From Methanosarcina sp. DH2 (lineage in GTDB: Archaea; Halobacteriota; Methanosarcinia; Methanosarcinales; Methanosarcinaceae), in NCBI RefSeq assembly GCF_020804225.1, contig NZ_WJBI01000010.1, forward strand, positions 169,942-206,292: 36,351 nt of DNA, in the 5' to 3' direction. Positions 24,356-31,398 of this stretch are shown in pieces; within the stretch, counting starts at the first letter, position 1; every line of letters begins with the position of its first letter. The translations under genes and the position numbers were made by a program. Under the pieces are notes generated by a model. The model did not search any database. It was not told the DNA's origin and saw only the letters and a program-made list of their open reading frames with translations.

Positions 24356-24456
24356 ATTATACACAGATATTATACACAGATATATCTTTTAAAAGTATTT
24401 TTATAAAATTGAATTATATAATAGTATCCTTTTGATACCAGTATATTAGAGATACT
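24356..24456. promoter_or_regulatory. Divergent control region with repeats and inverted repeats
   Basis: Between the sulfite-reductase-like and hxlR genes lie an exact 13-bp direct repeat (ATTATACACAGAT at 24356 and 24369) and two short inverted repeats (GTATC/GATAC at 24424-24438; AGTAT/ATACT at 24440-24456). These are candidate sites for the HxlR regulator, which are often inverted repeats near the promoter. The region also has several TATA-like sequences. Confidence 0.4.
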
Positions 24457-24458
24457 AA

Positions 24459-24468
24459 TTTATATATC
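24459..24468 (+). promoter_or_regulatory. TATA box for hxlR-like gene
   Basis: TTTATATATC lies about 25-32 bp before the ATG at 24491, so the hxlR-like transcript would be leaderless or nearly so. The inverted repeats of the preceding entry abut it, placing any bound repressor over the BRE/TATA region. Confidence 0.45.
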
Positions 24469-24490
24469 AGACAGTTTCTATGCTTATACT

Positions 24491-24847
24491 ATGAAGGACT
24501 GCACAGTCTACAAGACAATGAACATTATCGGGAAAAGGTGGACCATCCATATTCTCCTTGAGCTGCATAAAGGGGAAAAGAAAGAAAAGCGCTTTAATGA
24601 GCTGAAAAGAAAGCTTGGATATATAACCCCGAAAATCCTTTCGGAAAGACTTACAGAACTTGAAAATGAAGGCCTGATAGAAAAAAAGGTCGATAACTCT
24701 ACAAACCCCCCAAAATCCGAATATTACCTTACTGAAAGCGGAATAGATTTTGTAAAGATAATACAGGCAATAAAGAGATGGGGGCTAAAGTGGAAATTCC
24801 AGAACGAAGAATGCGAGAAAGCTATCTGCATGTACTGTGATCACTGA
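24491..24847 (+). CDS. HxlR-family transcriptional regulator with Cys-rich tail
   Basis: This 118-residue winged-helix protein is of the HxlR/MarR-like family: Cys4 (MKDCTVYKTM), GKRWTIHILLELHKGEKKEK, RFNELKRKLGYITPKILSER and LTELENEGLIEKKVDN. Family members bind DNA as dimers and often sense redox or electrophile stress through an N-terminal Cys (for example YodB). This one also has three more Cys at the C-terminus (Cys108, 113, 116: CEKAICMYCDH), which could bind a metal or form disulfides. It is divergent from the sulfite-reductase-like gene and likely regulates it (inference). Confidence 0.9.
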   Translation: MKDCTVYKTMNIIGKRWTIHILLELHKGEKKEKRFNELKRKLGYITPKILSERLTELENEGLIEKKVDNSTNPPKSEYYLTESGIDFVKIIQAIKRWGLKWKFQNEECEKAICMYCDH

Positions 24848-25165
24848 GCCCGGAAGCCAAAAAGAAATCAAGACGAAATCAGAAGGAATCAAGAAGAAAA
24901 AAACTGTGAATTGCTGAGTGAAACCTCTGCTCCTCGAATTGAAATTGTTTTATACTAACGAACCCTAGTTTATATCAGGCAGGGGAAAGGGCTTTAGAAA
25001 ACAAGGGGTACTTTAAGGCAAAGGAGTACTTTAAGGCGAAGGGGTACTTTAAGGCAAAGCGGTACTTCAAACATAACTTCAGGATAAAAAGCTTTAAGCC
25101 TGCCGGTCGAAAGAAAAAAACATCAAAAACGGTCTCAATTGATTCGCATAATCCTGGAGACAGCA
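24848..25165. other. Intergenic region with four 18-bp tandem repeats
   Basis: This 318-base gap separates the hxlR-like gene and the acyl-CoA synthetase gene. It has an AAGAAATCAAGACGAAATCAG-like purine tract at its start (24863-24905) and a tandem repeat at 25001-25072 (separate entry). No real coding sequence is present; a minus-strand frame through the repeat is an artefact. Confidence 0.55.
25001..25072 (+). repeat. Four tandem copies of an 18-bp unit
   Basis: Copies start at 25001, 25019, 25037 and 25055 with consensus CAAAGGGGTACTTTAAGG. The last is the most divergent. They lie about 100 bp upstream of the acyl-CoA synthetase ATG. Confidence 0.9.
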
Positions 25166-26533
25166 ATGAATACCGAAAAATCGATTGACTTTTTCTTCAA
25201 TCCTGAAAGCATAGCTCTTATAGGAGCATCTCCGAACCCTGAGAAACTTTCCCATACAATCCTGGAAAGCCTCCGGAAGATGAATTTTAAAGGAAAGATC
25301 TATCCTGTAAACCCTGGCTATAGAGAGATTGAGGGGCTCAAATGTTATTCGTCCCCAGGGGAGATCGAGGACAGGATTGACATCGCTATTTTCGCAGTCC
25401 CGGCTAAAGCTGTTCTTGAAATTCTGAAAACGCCTGTGGAAAATATAAAAGGAGCCATAATTGTTAGCTCCGGCTTTCGGGAAATGGGGCCCTGCGGAAA
25501 GAAGATGGAAGATGAGCTGAGGGCTCTTCTAAAGGAGAAGGGCATAAGGGCTATGGGTCCCAACTGCCTCGGGATATACGATACGATCTCAAATGTAGAT
25601 ACCTTTTTCATAGAGCGGGAAAAGATAGAAAGGCCTGTCAAGGATGGAATTTCCGTGCTTACGCAGAGCGGTTCTTTTGCGGCCATGATTATGGATGAAC
25701 TGGCAAATGAGGGAGCAGGCGTTGCAAGGGTCGTAAGCTACGGTAACAAAGTGGATGTGGACGAAAGCGATTGCCTTGAATTCCTTACACAAGACGAAGC
25801 CACAAAGGCAATTGCCCTTTACATTGAGTCCGTAGAAAACGGGCGGAGGTTCCTTGAGGTTGCTTCCAGCTGTGTAAAAAAGAAACCTGTAGTAGCTCTC
25901 AAGGTTGGAAAACGGGAACCGGGGGCAAGGGCGGCAAGCTCTCACACAGGCGCTATTAGCGGGATGTATGAAGCCTATGAAGCCGCATTCAGGAAAACAG
26001 GCATAATCGAGGTTGCCAGTTATGAAGAACTGAAAGACGCCTGCAAAGTCCTGAACAGGTATTCCCCTGTCGAAGGAAAAAGGGTCCTGATAATAACTGA
26101 CGGGGGAGGGATAGGCATTTACATTGCCGATTCCTGTGAAGAGTCAGGGCTTAAAGTCCCTGAACTTTCCGAGGTTGCAGTCAGAAAGCTGAAGGAAAAA
26201 CTTCCGGCTTTTGCTTCCGTAAGAAATCCGATAGACCTGACAGGCAGCGTGCGGGATGAACACTATGTTGCTGCCCTGCAGGAAACTCCTGCCGAAGAAT
26301 ATGACCTTGCGCTTGTTAGCCTGCTATGGGGCCCGCCTCTTCTTACCGAAGGGGTTGCGGAGAAAATAAGAAACTTTGCCGATAGCTGCAGAAAACCTAT
26401 TTTGATCAGCTCTCCAGGCGGAAAGTTCAGCCGGGAACTTGCTTCAGCATTTACAAAAGCCGGAATGCCTGTATTTTTCACTCCTGAGAGTGCAGTGAGG
26501 GCTGCAACTGTACTGTGTTGTAGAAAAAAGTAA
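25166..26533 (+). CDS. ADP-forming acyl/acetyl-CoA synthetase, alpha-type subunit
   Basis: This 455-residue protein (ATG at 25166, GGAG 9 bases upstream; an upstream TTG at 25139 is less likely) matches the alpha part of NDP-forming acyl-CoA synthetase. It has a CoA-binding Rossmann domain (about 5-125: FNPESIALIGASPNPEKLSH, GKIYPVNPGY) and a succinyl-CoA-ligase-like domain (about 150-285: VLTQSGSFAAMI, SYGNKVDVDESDCLEF). The phosphohistidine is His260 in AASSHTGAISG. A third domain ends the protein (DGGGIGIYIADSCEESGL; RNPIDLTGSVRDEHY). The reaction is acyl-CoA + ADP + Pi to acid + ATP + CoA. The ATP-grasp beta subunit is not next to it, so it must be encoded elsewhere or the role differs. 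Confidence 0.9.
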   Translation: MNTEKSIDFFFNPESIALIGASPNPEKLSHTILESLRKMNFKGKIYPVNPGYREIEGLKCYSSPGEIEDRIDIAIFAVPAKAVLEILKTPVENIKGAIIVSSGFREMGPCGKKMEDELRALLKEKGIRAMGPNCLGIYDTISNVDTFFIEREKIERPVKDGISVLTQSGSFAAMIMDELANEGAGVARVVSYGNKVDVDESDCLEFLTQDEATKAIALYIESVENGRRFLEVASSCVKKKPVVALKVGKREPGARAASSHTGAISGMYEAYEAAFRKTGIIEVASYEELKDACKVLNRYSPVEGKRVLIITDGGGIGIYIADSCEESGLKVPELSEVAVRKLKEKLPAFASVRNPIDLTGSVRDEHYVAALQETPAEEYDLALVSLLWGPPLLTEGVAEKIRNFADSCRKPILISSPGGKFSRELASAFTKAGMPVFFTPESAVRAATVLCCRKK

Positions 26534-26964
26534 CACATACAAAGTTAAGTCTATCAAAAGTCAATAAGAGCAGCCTGATTCAAAGCATCTTTAAATTATA
26601 ATTATTTTTTTAGTTCTTATTTTAAAGATAGCAGGATATCAAAGATTTTTGATTTTAACTGCTAAATAACTGCTAAATATTATGTCCCAGCGCTTTTAAG
26701 TCATAGATAAGGAGTTCCTTCCTTCTTGCCTGTCATTCCAGAAAATCGGACAATAAAAAAGGACAGTATTTTTTTTCAGAACAATTATTTCAAAAACTTT
26801 ATAATAATCCATGAGATTTGTATTACCAAATATATTTTTCAATATAAGTTTCAGAAAAATGCAATCGTTTGTAATCATTTCGAACTTTAATCTCACTTTC
26901 TATTTTTTTCTCCAGGAAATAACCCGGAAATTGGAAGGCCAGGCAAAAAGCAGGATGGTTAACA
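26534..26964. other. Intergenic region, no gene seen
   Basis: This 431-base, very AT-rich gap contains a TTATAATTATTTTTTTAG stretch (26594-26612) that may end the synthetase transcript (archaeal termination often uses U-tracts), and a TATA-like CCAAATATATTTTTC at about 26827-26841 upstream of the methyltransferase gene. No supported CDS was found. Confidence 0.5.
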
Positions 26965-27684
26965 ATGGAAACAGCATTAAAAAAGTCAGAGTTTTCCTGG
27001 GAAGAATATTTTTCAGATAAAAAGAAAGGCGGACACAGGTTTTCAACTGAAGAGTTTCTTGCTAAAGAGGCAAAAGAGAAGCTATTTCACCTGAGTGGAG
27101 GGAAAACCCTTCTTGACTTTGGATGTGGGGCAGGAGAACTTCTTATACACTACGTGCCAAATTATGAAAAAGTGATTGGAGTTGATTTTTCCAGATCCAT
27201 GCTCCTGGAAGCAGAAAAAAAAGTCATGCAGCACGAGTATCGAAATGTAGATTTAATCTTTGCTGATGACAGAACAGTATGGGATGAATTAAACGTGAAG
27301 TTTGATAGAATAACGGCAACAGCAGTAGTCCAGTACCTCACACCTGAACAGTTAGAAGGTTTTATTCGTAATGCTTCCGAACATCTAAGTAAGGAAGGAA
27401 AAATAATATTTTTTGACATAATTGATCCAAAGTTTTATTATTTATGGAAAATCGGATGGTTTTCACAGAATTTCATGTCATGGAGTATATTTACAGGAGC
27501 ATGTTTGGATTGCTTGAAAAGGATGTCAGCTTTTTTGAAAAACAAACCCTATGATATAATAGGGAATTCTTACAGTCCCCACCTGATTGAAAAAATTGCC
27601 CGTAGAAGTGATTTCCATGTGGAGTATGTGAAATCGATGTATTATGAGTACAGGTACCACGCTATACTCTCAAAGATTTCCTGA
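26965..27684 (+). CDS. Class I SAM-dependent methyltransferase
   Basis: This 239-residue methyltransferase has the SAM-binding motif I LLDFGCGAGELLIHY (about 50-64), motif post-I VIGVDFSRSMLLEAE (about 70-84), an acidic DLIFADDRTVWDE (about 98-110), and FDRITATAVVQYLTPEQLEG (motif IV region). Then comes KEGKIIFFDIIDPKF. The substrate is not identifiable. An AGGATGG site precedes the ATG. The first 40 residues are charged and hydrophilic. The gene is flanked by long gaps and followed by structured repeat copy 3. Confidence 0.87.
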   Translation: METALKKSEFSWEEYFSDKKKGGHRFSTEEFLAKEAKEKLFHLSGGKTLLDFGCGAGELLIHYVPNYEKVIGVDFSRSMLLEAEKKVMQHEYRNVDLIFADDRTVWDELNVKFDRITATAVVQYLTPEQLEGFIRNASEHLSKEGKIIFFDIIDPKFYYLWKIGWFSQNFMSWSIFTGACLDCLKRMSAFLKNKPYDIIGNSYSPHLIEKIARRSDFHVEYVKSMYYEYRYHAILSKIS

Positions 27685-27734
27685 ACTAAAAACTGGTTTT
27701 CTGCCTTACATGATTAATACCTGAATTCTGCCTC

Positions 27735-27799
27735 GCCCGAATTGCGCCTCGGGAGTACGCGGTCCTTTTCGCTTCGCTCAAGAGGACTAATTTATAAAT
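27735..27799 (+). repeat. Structured intergenic repeat, copy 3
   Basis: CCCGA (27736-27740) / TCGGG (27749-27753) is the first hairpin; its loop differs from copies 1 and 2 while the stem is unchanged. GTCCTTTT (27762-27769) / AAGAGGAC (27780-27787) is the second and is identical to copy 1. TAATTTATAAA follows. It lies between the methyltransferase gene and the IS1634 element. Confidence 0.75.
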
Positions 27800-27819
27800 T
27801 TTAGTAGTGAGATTCATTT

Positions 27820-29531
27820 AACTGACCTTCCGCAGATGTCTGATTAATTTATTTACTTTCCTCATTAATATCTAAATATCAAAAATATCGTATATTGATT
27901 CTGAATTCATTATGCTTGTTACAACACGTTCTCTTGATCATCATGGAATCGTTTCTGGCATTTATGATGAGCTTGAAATTGGAAAAGTGATTGATGAAGT
28001 GCTGCACAAGTTTGGGCAGCACAAGTTAGCTCATTCTATTGTAGTAAAAGCAATGATTCTCAACTGTCTTGGTTTCACTGACAGTCGCCTTTATATGTAC
28101 TCTCGGTATTTTGAAACTCTTCCTGTTGAAAAGCTACTTGGTTCAGGGATCAGTGCGTCTGATCTTACCGATGATGTTTTAGGGCGAACTCTTGACGGGA
28201 TATATGAAGCAGATTCTACTCAACTTTTCATGAAACTTGCCTTGAAAATGATGGAAATTGTGAACATCAAGACTCAACTTCTCCAAAGTGACACTACTAA
28301 TTTTAGCGTTTATGGTGACTACAAACATATCGATGGCAGTTCTGCCATCGAAATTACATATGGTCATGCAAAAGACGGTAGAGATGACCTTCAGCTTTTT
28401 GGACTTGGAATAATAACAAATCAATATGGAATCCCATTATTTGCAAAGGCTTACTCTGGTAATGCATCAGACAAAGAAACCATAATTGAGACAATGAAAG
28501 AACTTCAAGAAAACATAACTTTCCCTGATGATGTTTATTACATAGCTGACAGTGCTCTATACTCTGACAATAACATCAAATCAATGAGAAAAGGCATGAA
28601 GTGGATTACTCGTGTCCCTTCAACCCTAAATCTTTCAAAAGATTTGTTGGTTTCTGATCTTGAGTTCAAACCGGGAGAGGATCCACGCTATTCATTTTAC
28701 GAAACTATTGTTGAATATGGTGGTATCGAGCAAAAATGGATATTTGTTCACTCCTCTGAGATGCAGAAAAGAAAGGACATTACTTTTGAAAGGAAAATCC
28801 AGAAGAAGGTTACGGAATCTCAGAAGGATCTTAAAGATCTAATAAAGATAAAGTTTGCCTGTGAAGAGGATGCCAGAGCAGCTTTGAAAAGATGGAAGAA
28901 AGAGAATCCGCACTGTTTACTGGAAACCGTGGAGATTTCCACGGTTTCAACAAGGGAAAACGGCAAGAGAGGAAGGCCAAAAAAGAATGAAAAGCTTATC
29001 GTCCACTATGTTGTAAATGCAAAAGCAGTCAGGAACGATGAAATTGCACTGAATGAAAAAGAGTATCAGGGAAGGTTTATAATCGCAAGTAACGACCTCA
29101 ATCTTGATGCTGAAAAAATGCTGGATCACTACAAGAATCAGAGTAAGGTGGAGAGAGGGTTCAGGTTCATAAAGGACAAAAGTTTCAGGGTCTCCGAAGT
29201 TTATTTGAAAAAACCTCAAAGAATTGAAGCTCTATCAATGATAATGGTTTTAACTCTGATGGTTTATTCGGTAGCGGAATGGAAGCTAAGAGAAAGGCTA
29301 AAAGAAACAGGGGAGACAATACCTGATCAGGTAAAGAAACAAACTCAAAAGCCCACATTAAAGTGGGCTTTTATGCTGATGAGGGAGATTACAGAAGTAA
29401 AAATGGAAGTAGACTCAAAAGTGGTAACTCAAATAGCCAACATGGATGAAGTTAAGGGTAAGATAATAAGGTTGATGGGAAAAAATTGTGAAAAATACTA
29501 CTTTTGAGGAGAGATCTGCGGAAAGTCGGTT
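27820..29531 (+). mobile_element. IS1634-family insertion sequence
   Basis: This 1.7-kb element carries a full-length transposase gene. Its ends are imperfect 22-bp inverted repeats: AACTGACCTTCCGCAGATGT plus CT on the left (27820-27841), and on the right (29510-29531, read in reverse complement) AACCGACTTTCCGCAGATCT plus CT; 19 of 22 bases match. The exact outer boundary and target duplication are uncertain because no clear direct repeat flanks it. The inner part of the terminal repeat (CTTTCCGCAGATGTC) recurs at both ends of the MITE at 30288. Confidence 0.85.
27912..29507 (+). CDS. IS1634-family DDE transposase
   Basis: This 531-residue transposase belongs to the IS1634 group of the IS4-type DDE/RNase H-fold enzymes. 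The catalytic region includes a first Asp in QLLQSDTTNFSVYGDY (about 120-135), a second in VYYIADSALYSDNN (about 204-217), and the Glu-bearing signature HYKNQSKVERGFRFIKDKSF near residue 410 followed by KKPQRIEALSMIMVL. All are intact and the frame is open, so the element may still be active. Three perfect inverted repeats occur inside the gene (28331, 28923, 29347). Confidence 0.93.
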   Translation: MLVTTRSLDHHGIVSGIYDELEIGKVIDEVLHKFGQHKLAHSIVVKAMILNCLGFTDSRLYMYSRYFETLPVEKLLGSGISASDLTDDVLGRTLDGIYEADSTQLFMKLALKMMEIVNIKTQLLQSDTTNFSVYGDYKHIDGSSAIEITYGHAKDGRDDLQLFGLGIITNQYGIPLFAKAYSGNASDKETIIETMKELQENITFPDDVYYIADSALYSDNNIKSMRKGMKWITRVPSTLNLSKDLLVSDLEFKPGEDPRYSFYETIVEYGGIEQKWIFVHSSEMQKRKDITFERKIQKKVTESQKDLKDLIKIKFACEEDARAALKRWKKENPHCLLETVEISTVSTRENGKRGRPKKNEKLIVHYVVNAKAVRNDEIALNEKEYQGRFIIASNDLNLDAEKMLDHYKNQSKVERGFRFIKDKSFRVSEVYLKKPQRIEALSMIMVLTLMVYSVAEWKLRERLKETGETIPDQVKKQTQKPTLKWAFMLMREITEVKMEVDSKVVTQIANMDEVKGKIIRLMGKNCEKYYF

Positions 29532-29642
29532 GCATATTTCTATAATGGTGATTGGACAGTTTACATGGACAATTATGACCTCGATAACTATATCTCATCT
29601 CCATATAACAACGGATGGGCTACCAGAATATATGAATCGTAA
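29522..29642 (+). pseudogene. Orphan C-terminal coding fragment beside the IS
   Basis: Directly right of the transposase the same frame reads VAYFYNGDWTVYMDNYDLDN then YISSPYNNGWATRIYES and stop at 29640-29642. The composition (Tyr, Asn, Asp, Trp, Gly) looks like the end of a secreted protein. No matching upstream part exists left of the IS. It is best read as the tail of a gene lost when the IS inserted or recombined. It may instead be a chance frame. Confidence 0.5.
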
Positions 29643-29645
29643 TTT

Positions 29646-29678
29646 AGTGAGTTATACTAACTCTCACTTTCATTTTTT
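29646..29678. terminator. Hairpin with T-run between convergent units
   Basis: AGTGAGTTA and TAACTCTCACT form a stem with a small bulge, followed by CTTTCATTTTTT. It lies between the orphan fragment (plus) and the small membrane protein (minus) and may terminate either transcript. Confidence 0.4.
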
Positions 29679-29691
29679 ATAAAAAATACTT

Positions 29692-30144
29692 TCAATCTAA
29701 TCCGTTTAGAAATATGCTTATCCAAAATATCATAAAAACTATTGCAATGATAAGAGAATCAAACTGTTCTTTTGATGCAAAATACCCTTCCAGTCCGCCA
29801 ATAATTGTTAAACTTCCAAAATAAGTAAAAATATTGATAATCCGCTCTGTTTCTGGAATATCTCCAGCAATAAATGAATTTAGATGTAGTTTGTAGAACA
29901 AACATAATATTGATACTGTTCCAACTATAACAGATCCTATTCGATCTTTTGTCTGCAATCCGTAAAAGATAGGAGCTATTGGGTATATAAATATATTAAT
30001 CACTGCAATAAAAACTACAAGTAGTTGTGGCAGTATGTGAAAAGTATCAAAAATAAAGACAGATAGTGTAAAGAGATGAATCAATGCAGATACAAGTAAT
30101 GGTACAATTATTGATCGAATCACTTTTGTCTTCATTTTCTCCAT
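29692..30144 (-). CDS. Small polytopic membrane protein, unknown
   Basis: I recognise no family for this 150-residue protein. It has about four hydrophobic helices: SIIVPLLVSALIHLFTLSVF (11-30), LPQLLVVFIAVINIFIYPIA (38-57), SVIVGTVSILCLFYKLHLNS (71-90) and SLIIAIVFMIFWISIFLNGL (about 130-149), with a shorter one near IFTYFGSLTIIGGLEGYF. The N-terminus is basic (MEKMKTKVIR), suggesting N-in. The ATG at 30144 has no clear ribosome site; a second Met lies at 30135. A perfect 9-bp inverted repeat is located just upstream. It sits in an accessory region between an IS and a MITE. Confidence 0.7.
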   Translation of the reverse strand: MEKMKTKVIRSIIVPLLVSALIHLFTLSVFIFDTFHILPQLLVVFIAVINIFIYPIAPIFYGLQTKDRIGSVIVGTVSILCLFYKLHLNSFIAGDIPETERIINIFTYFGSLTIIGGLEGYFASKEQFDSLIIAIVFMIFWISIFLNGLD

Positions 30145-30165
30145 AATAACACAACCATTACAGTC

Positions 30166-30220
30166 AAAATTAACAAGTAGGTTAATTTTTACTCATGTTT
30201 TTCTAACTTATAAAGATATA
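30166..30220 (-). promoter_or_regulatory. Promoter and 9-bp inverted repeat upstream of the small membrane protein
   Basis: AAAATTAAC (30166-30174) and GTTAATTTT (30181-30189) form a perfect inverted repeat with a 6-base loop. On the minus strand a TATA-like ATCTTTATAAGTT lies at 30205-30217, so transcription should begin at about 30187, inside the repeat. It may be an operator or a 5'-end hairpin. Confidence 0.45.
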
Positions 30221-30287
30221 CTAAGAGAACAAACATTTTGAATCATACCTCTTATGTTTCAAAAAGTTGAGTGATTTGTTGATAATC

Positions 30288-30535
30288 CACTTTCCACAGA
30301 TGTCCTTTCAATTTTTACAATTTTTCCTGCTATCGTTTTTTCTGAAAATCGCCTTGGTTATTCAAACATTTATTTTTGAAATTTTCCAAAATTTTCGACT
30401 TTTTGCCTTCATTGAAAACTTCCAGCAGCTATTTCCATGAGTTTCAGTTGAGATGATTACTACAAATTTTCGAATAATTCTCCAAAAACGATAGCAAGAA
30501 AATTGTTATTTTTTTGAAGACATCTGCGGAAGGCC
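30288..30535. mobile_element. MITE with long inverted repeats and IS1634-like ends
   Basis: A 248-bp non-coding element. The left arm (CTTTCCACAGATGTCCTTTC onward to GCTATCGTTTTT, about 30290-30340) matches the reverse complement of the right arm (about 30484-30533) over roughly 50 bp with one gap. The outer 15 bases match the ends of the IS1634 element at 27820. A second copy starts at 36308. It has no ORF and is probably mobilised by IS1634-type transposase (inference). Confidence 0.8.
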
Positions 30536-31398
30536 AGATTTAAGAGGGCAGAATTAAAATATCCATAACCGGTATATCCTTATCCGCTATACTGAACCGT
30601 TTTTGTCACGCTCGACGCAGGAGAACGATCTTTCAGACAAAAAAGAAGAGAAAGGAAAAGTTAAAAAAGAAGAGAAAGGAAAAGTTAAAAATTAAAAGAG
30701 AACGAAAAAAGAAGGAACTGATAATCAATTAGAAAATATACCTGAAAAGTACTTATCAAATTTCTTTTACCATGGCTCCTTTTTTTCGACAGACTTTCGG
30801 ACAGATTAGCGGAGATGTCATATATTTATCTATATTGGAGACTGGCTCCAGGAATAGAGAGATTATTTTTGAAATTATTTTTTAACCAGTAGAATAGTTT
30901 CCCTCAACGTTAGTTTTCTCGTAAAGCAGACAGGTTTGATGTTTTCTTTTCTTACCTGATGCAGATCCTGGACAGACCATGCAGGTTTGAATGTATAGGG
31001 GGATCTTTATAATATTTTTTCCTGACGGATTAGAAAACTCATGAAAAGCTATAAGTAGAACCAATTCATCTAGTTAGAAATTGAACAATATAGAATCAAA
31101 TAATTAGTAATCAAACAATAGACTCTTTGATCCTGAATTCTTCAGCTTATTCACTAGCCAGTAGCTCTGTTAAAATAACCACCGGAATTGCAAAGATCCT
31201 GTAACTTCAACCCTTGATTTAATAACTTCAATTCCTGGCTTCTTTTAAACATGCACTGTTGATTGGAAATTGTCCATTGGTAGAAAGCCAGTATTGACAG
31301 TTGAGAAAGCGAAAAAGAAGCCAGAGAATGAAACGAGTTAAGAGAGCAGGCTAAAGGGCAAATTTTGAAAGATGAAATCTTTAAGGAAGATATAATAG
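30536..31398. other. Long intergenic region before the MATE gene
   Basis: This 860-base AT-rich gap holds two 24-bp direct repeats (30641-30688) in a purine tract. No convincing gene was found; a 60-codon minus-strand frame at 30882-31064 has no family resemblance or ribosome site. The stretch may contain decayed sequence after element insertions. The right end carries an AAGGA site for the MATE gene. Confidence 0.55.
30641..30688 (+). repeat. Two tandem copies of a 24-bp unit
   Basis: The 24-base unit AAAAGAAGAGAAAGGAAAAG plus TTAA occurs at 30641-30664 and again exactly at 30665-30688. Confidence 0.9.

Noticed and set aside
24975-25166. Minus-strand frame with ALKYPF repeats
   Set aside because: It is the translation of the 18-bp tandem repeat, with no start signal or family.
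26811-27020. Plus-strand frame overlapping the methyltransferase start
   Set aside because: It overlaps the well-supported methyltransferase in another frame and has no ribosome site.
28331-28350. Attachment site or IS end within the transposase gene
   Set aside because: The palindrome is inside an intact coding frame and is unlike the terminal repeats.
30882-31064. 60-codon minus-strand frame
   Set aside because: No ribosome site, promoter, domain or coding-like composition; chance frame in a long gap.
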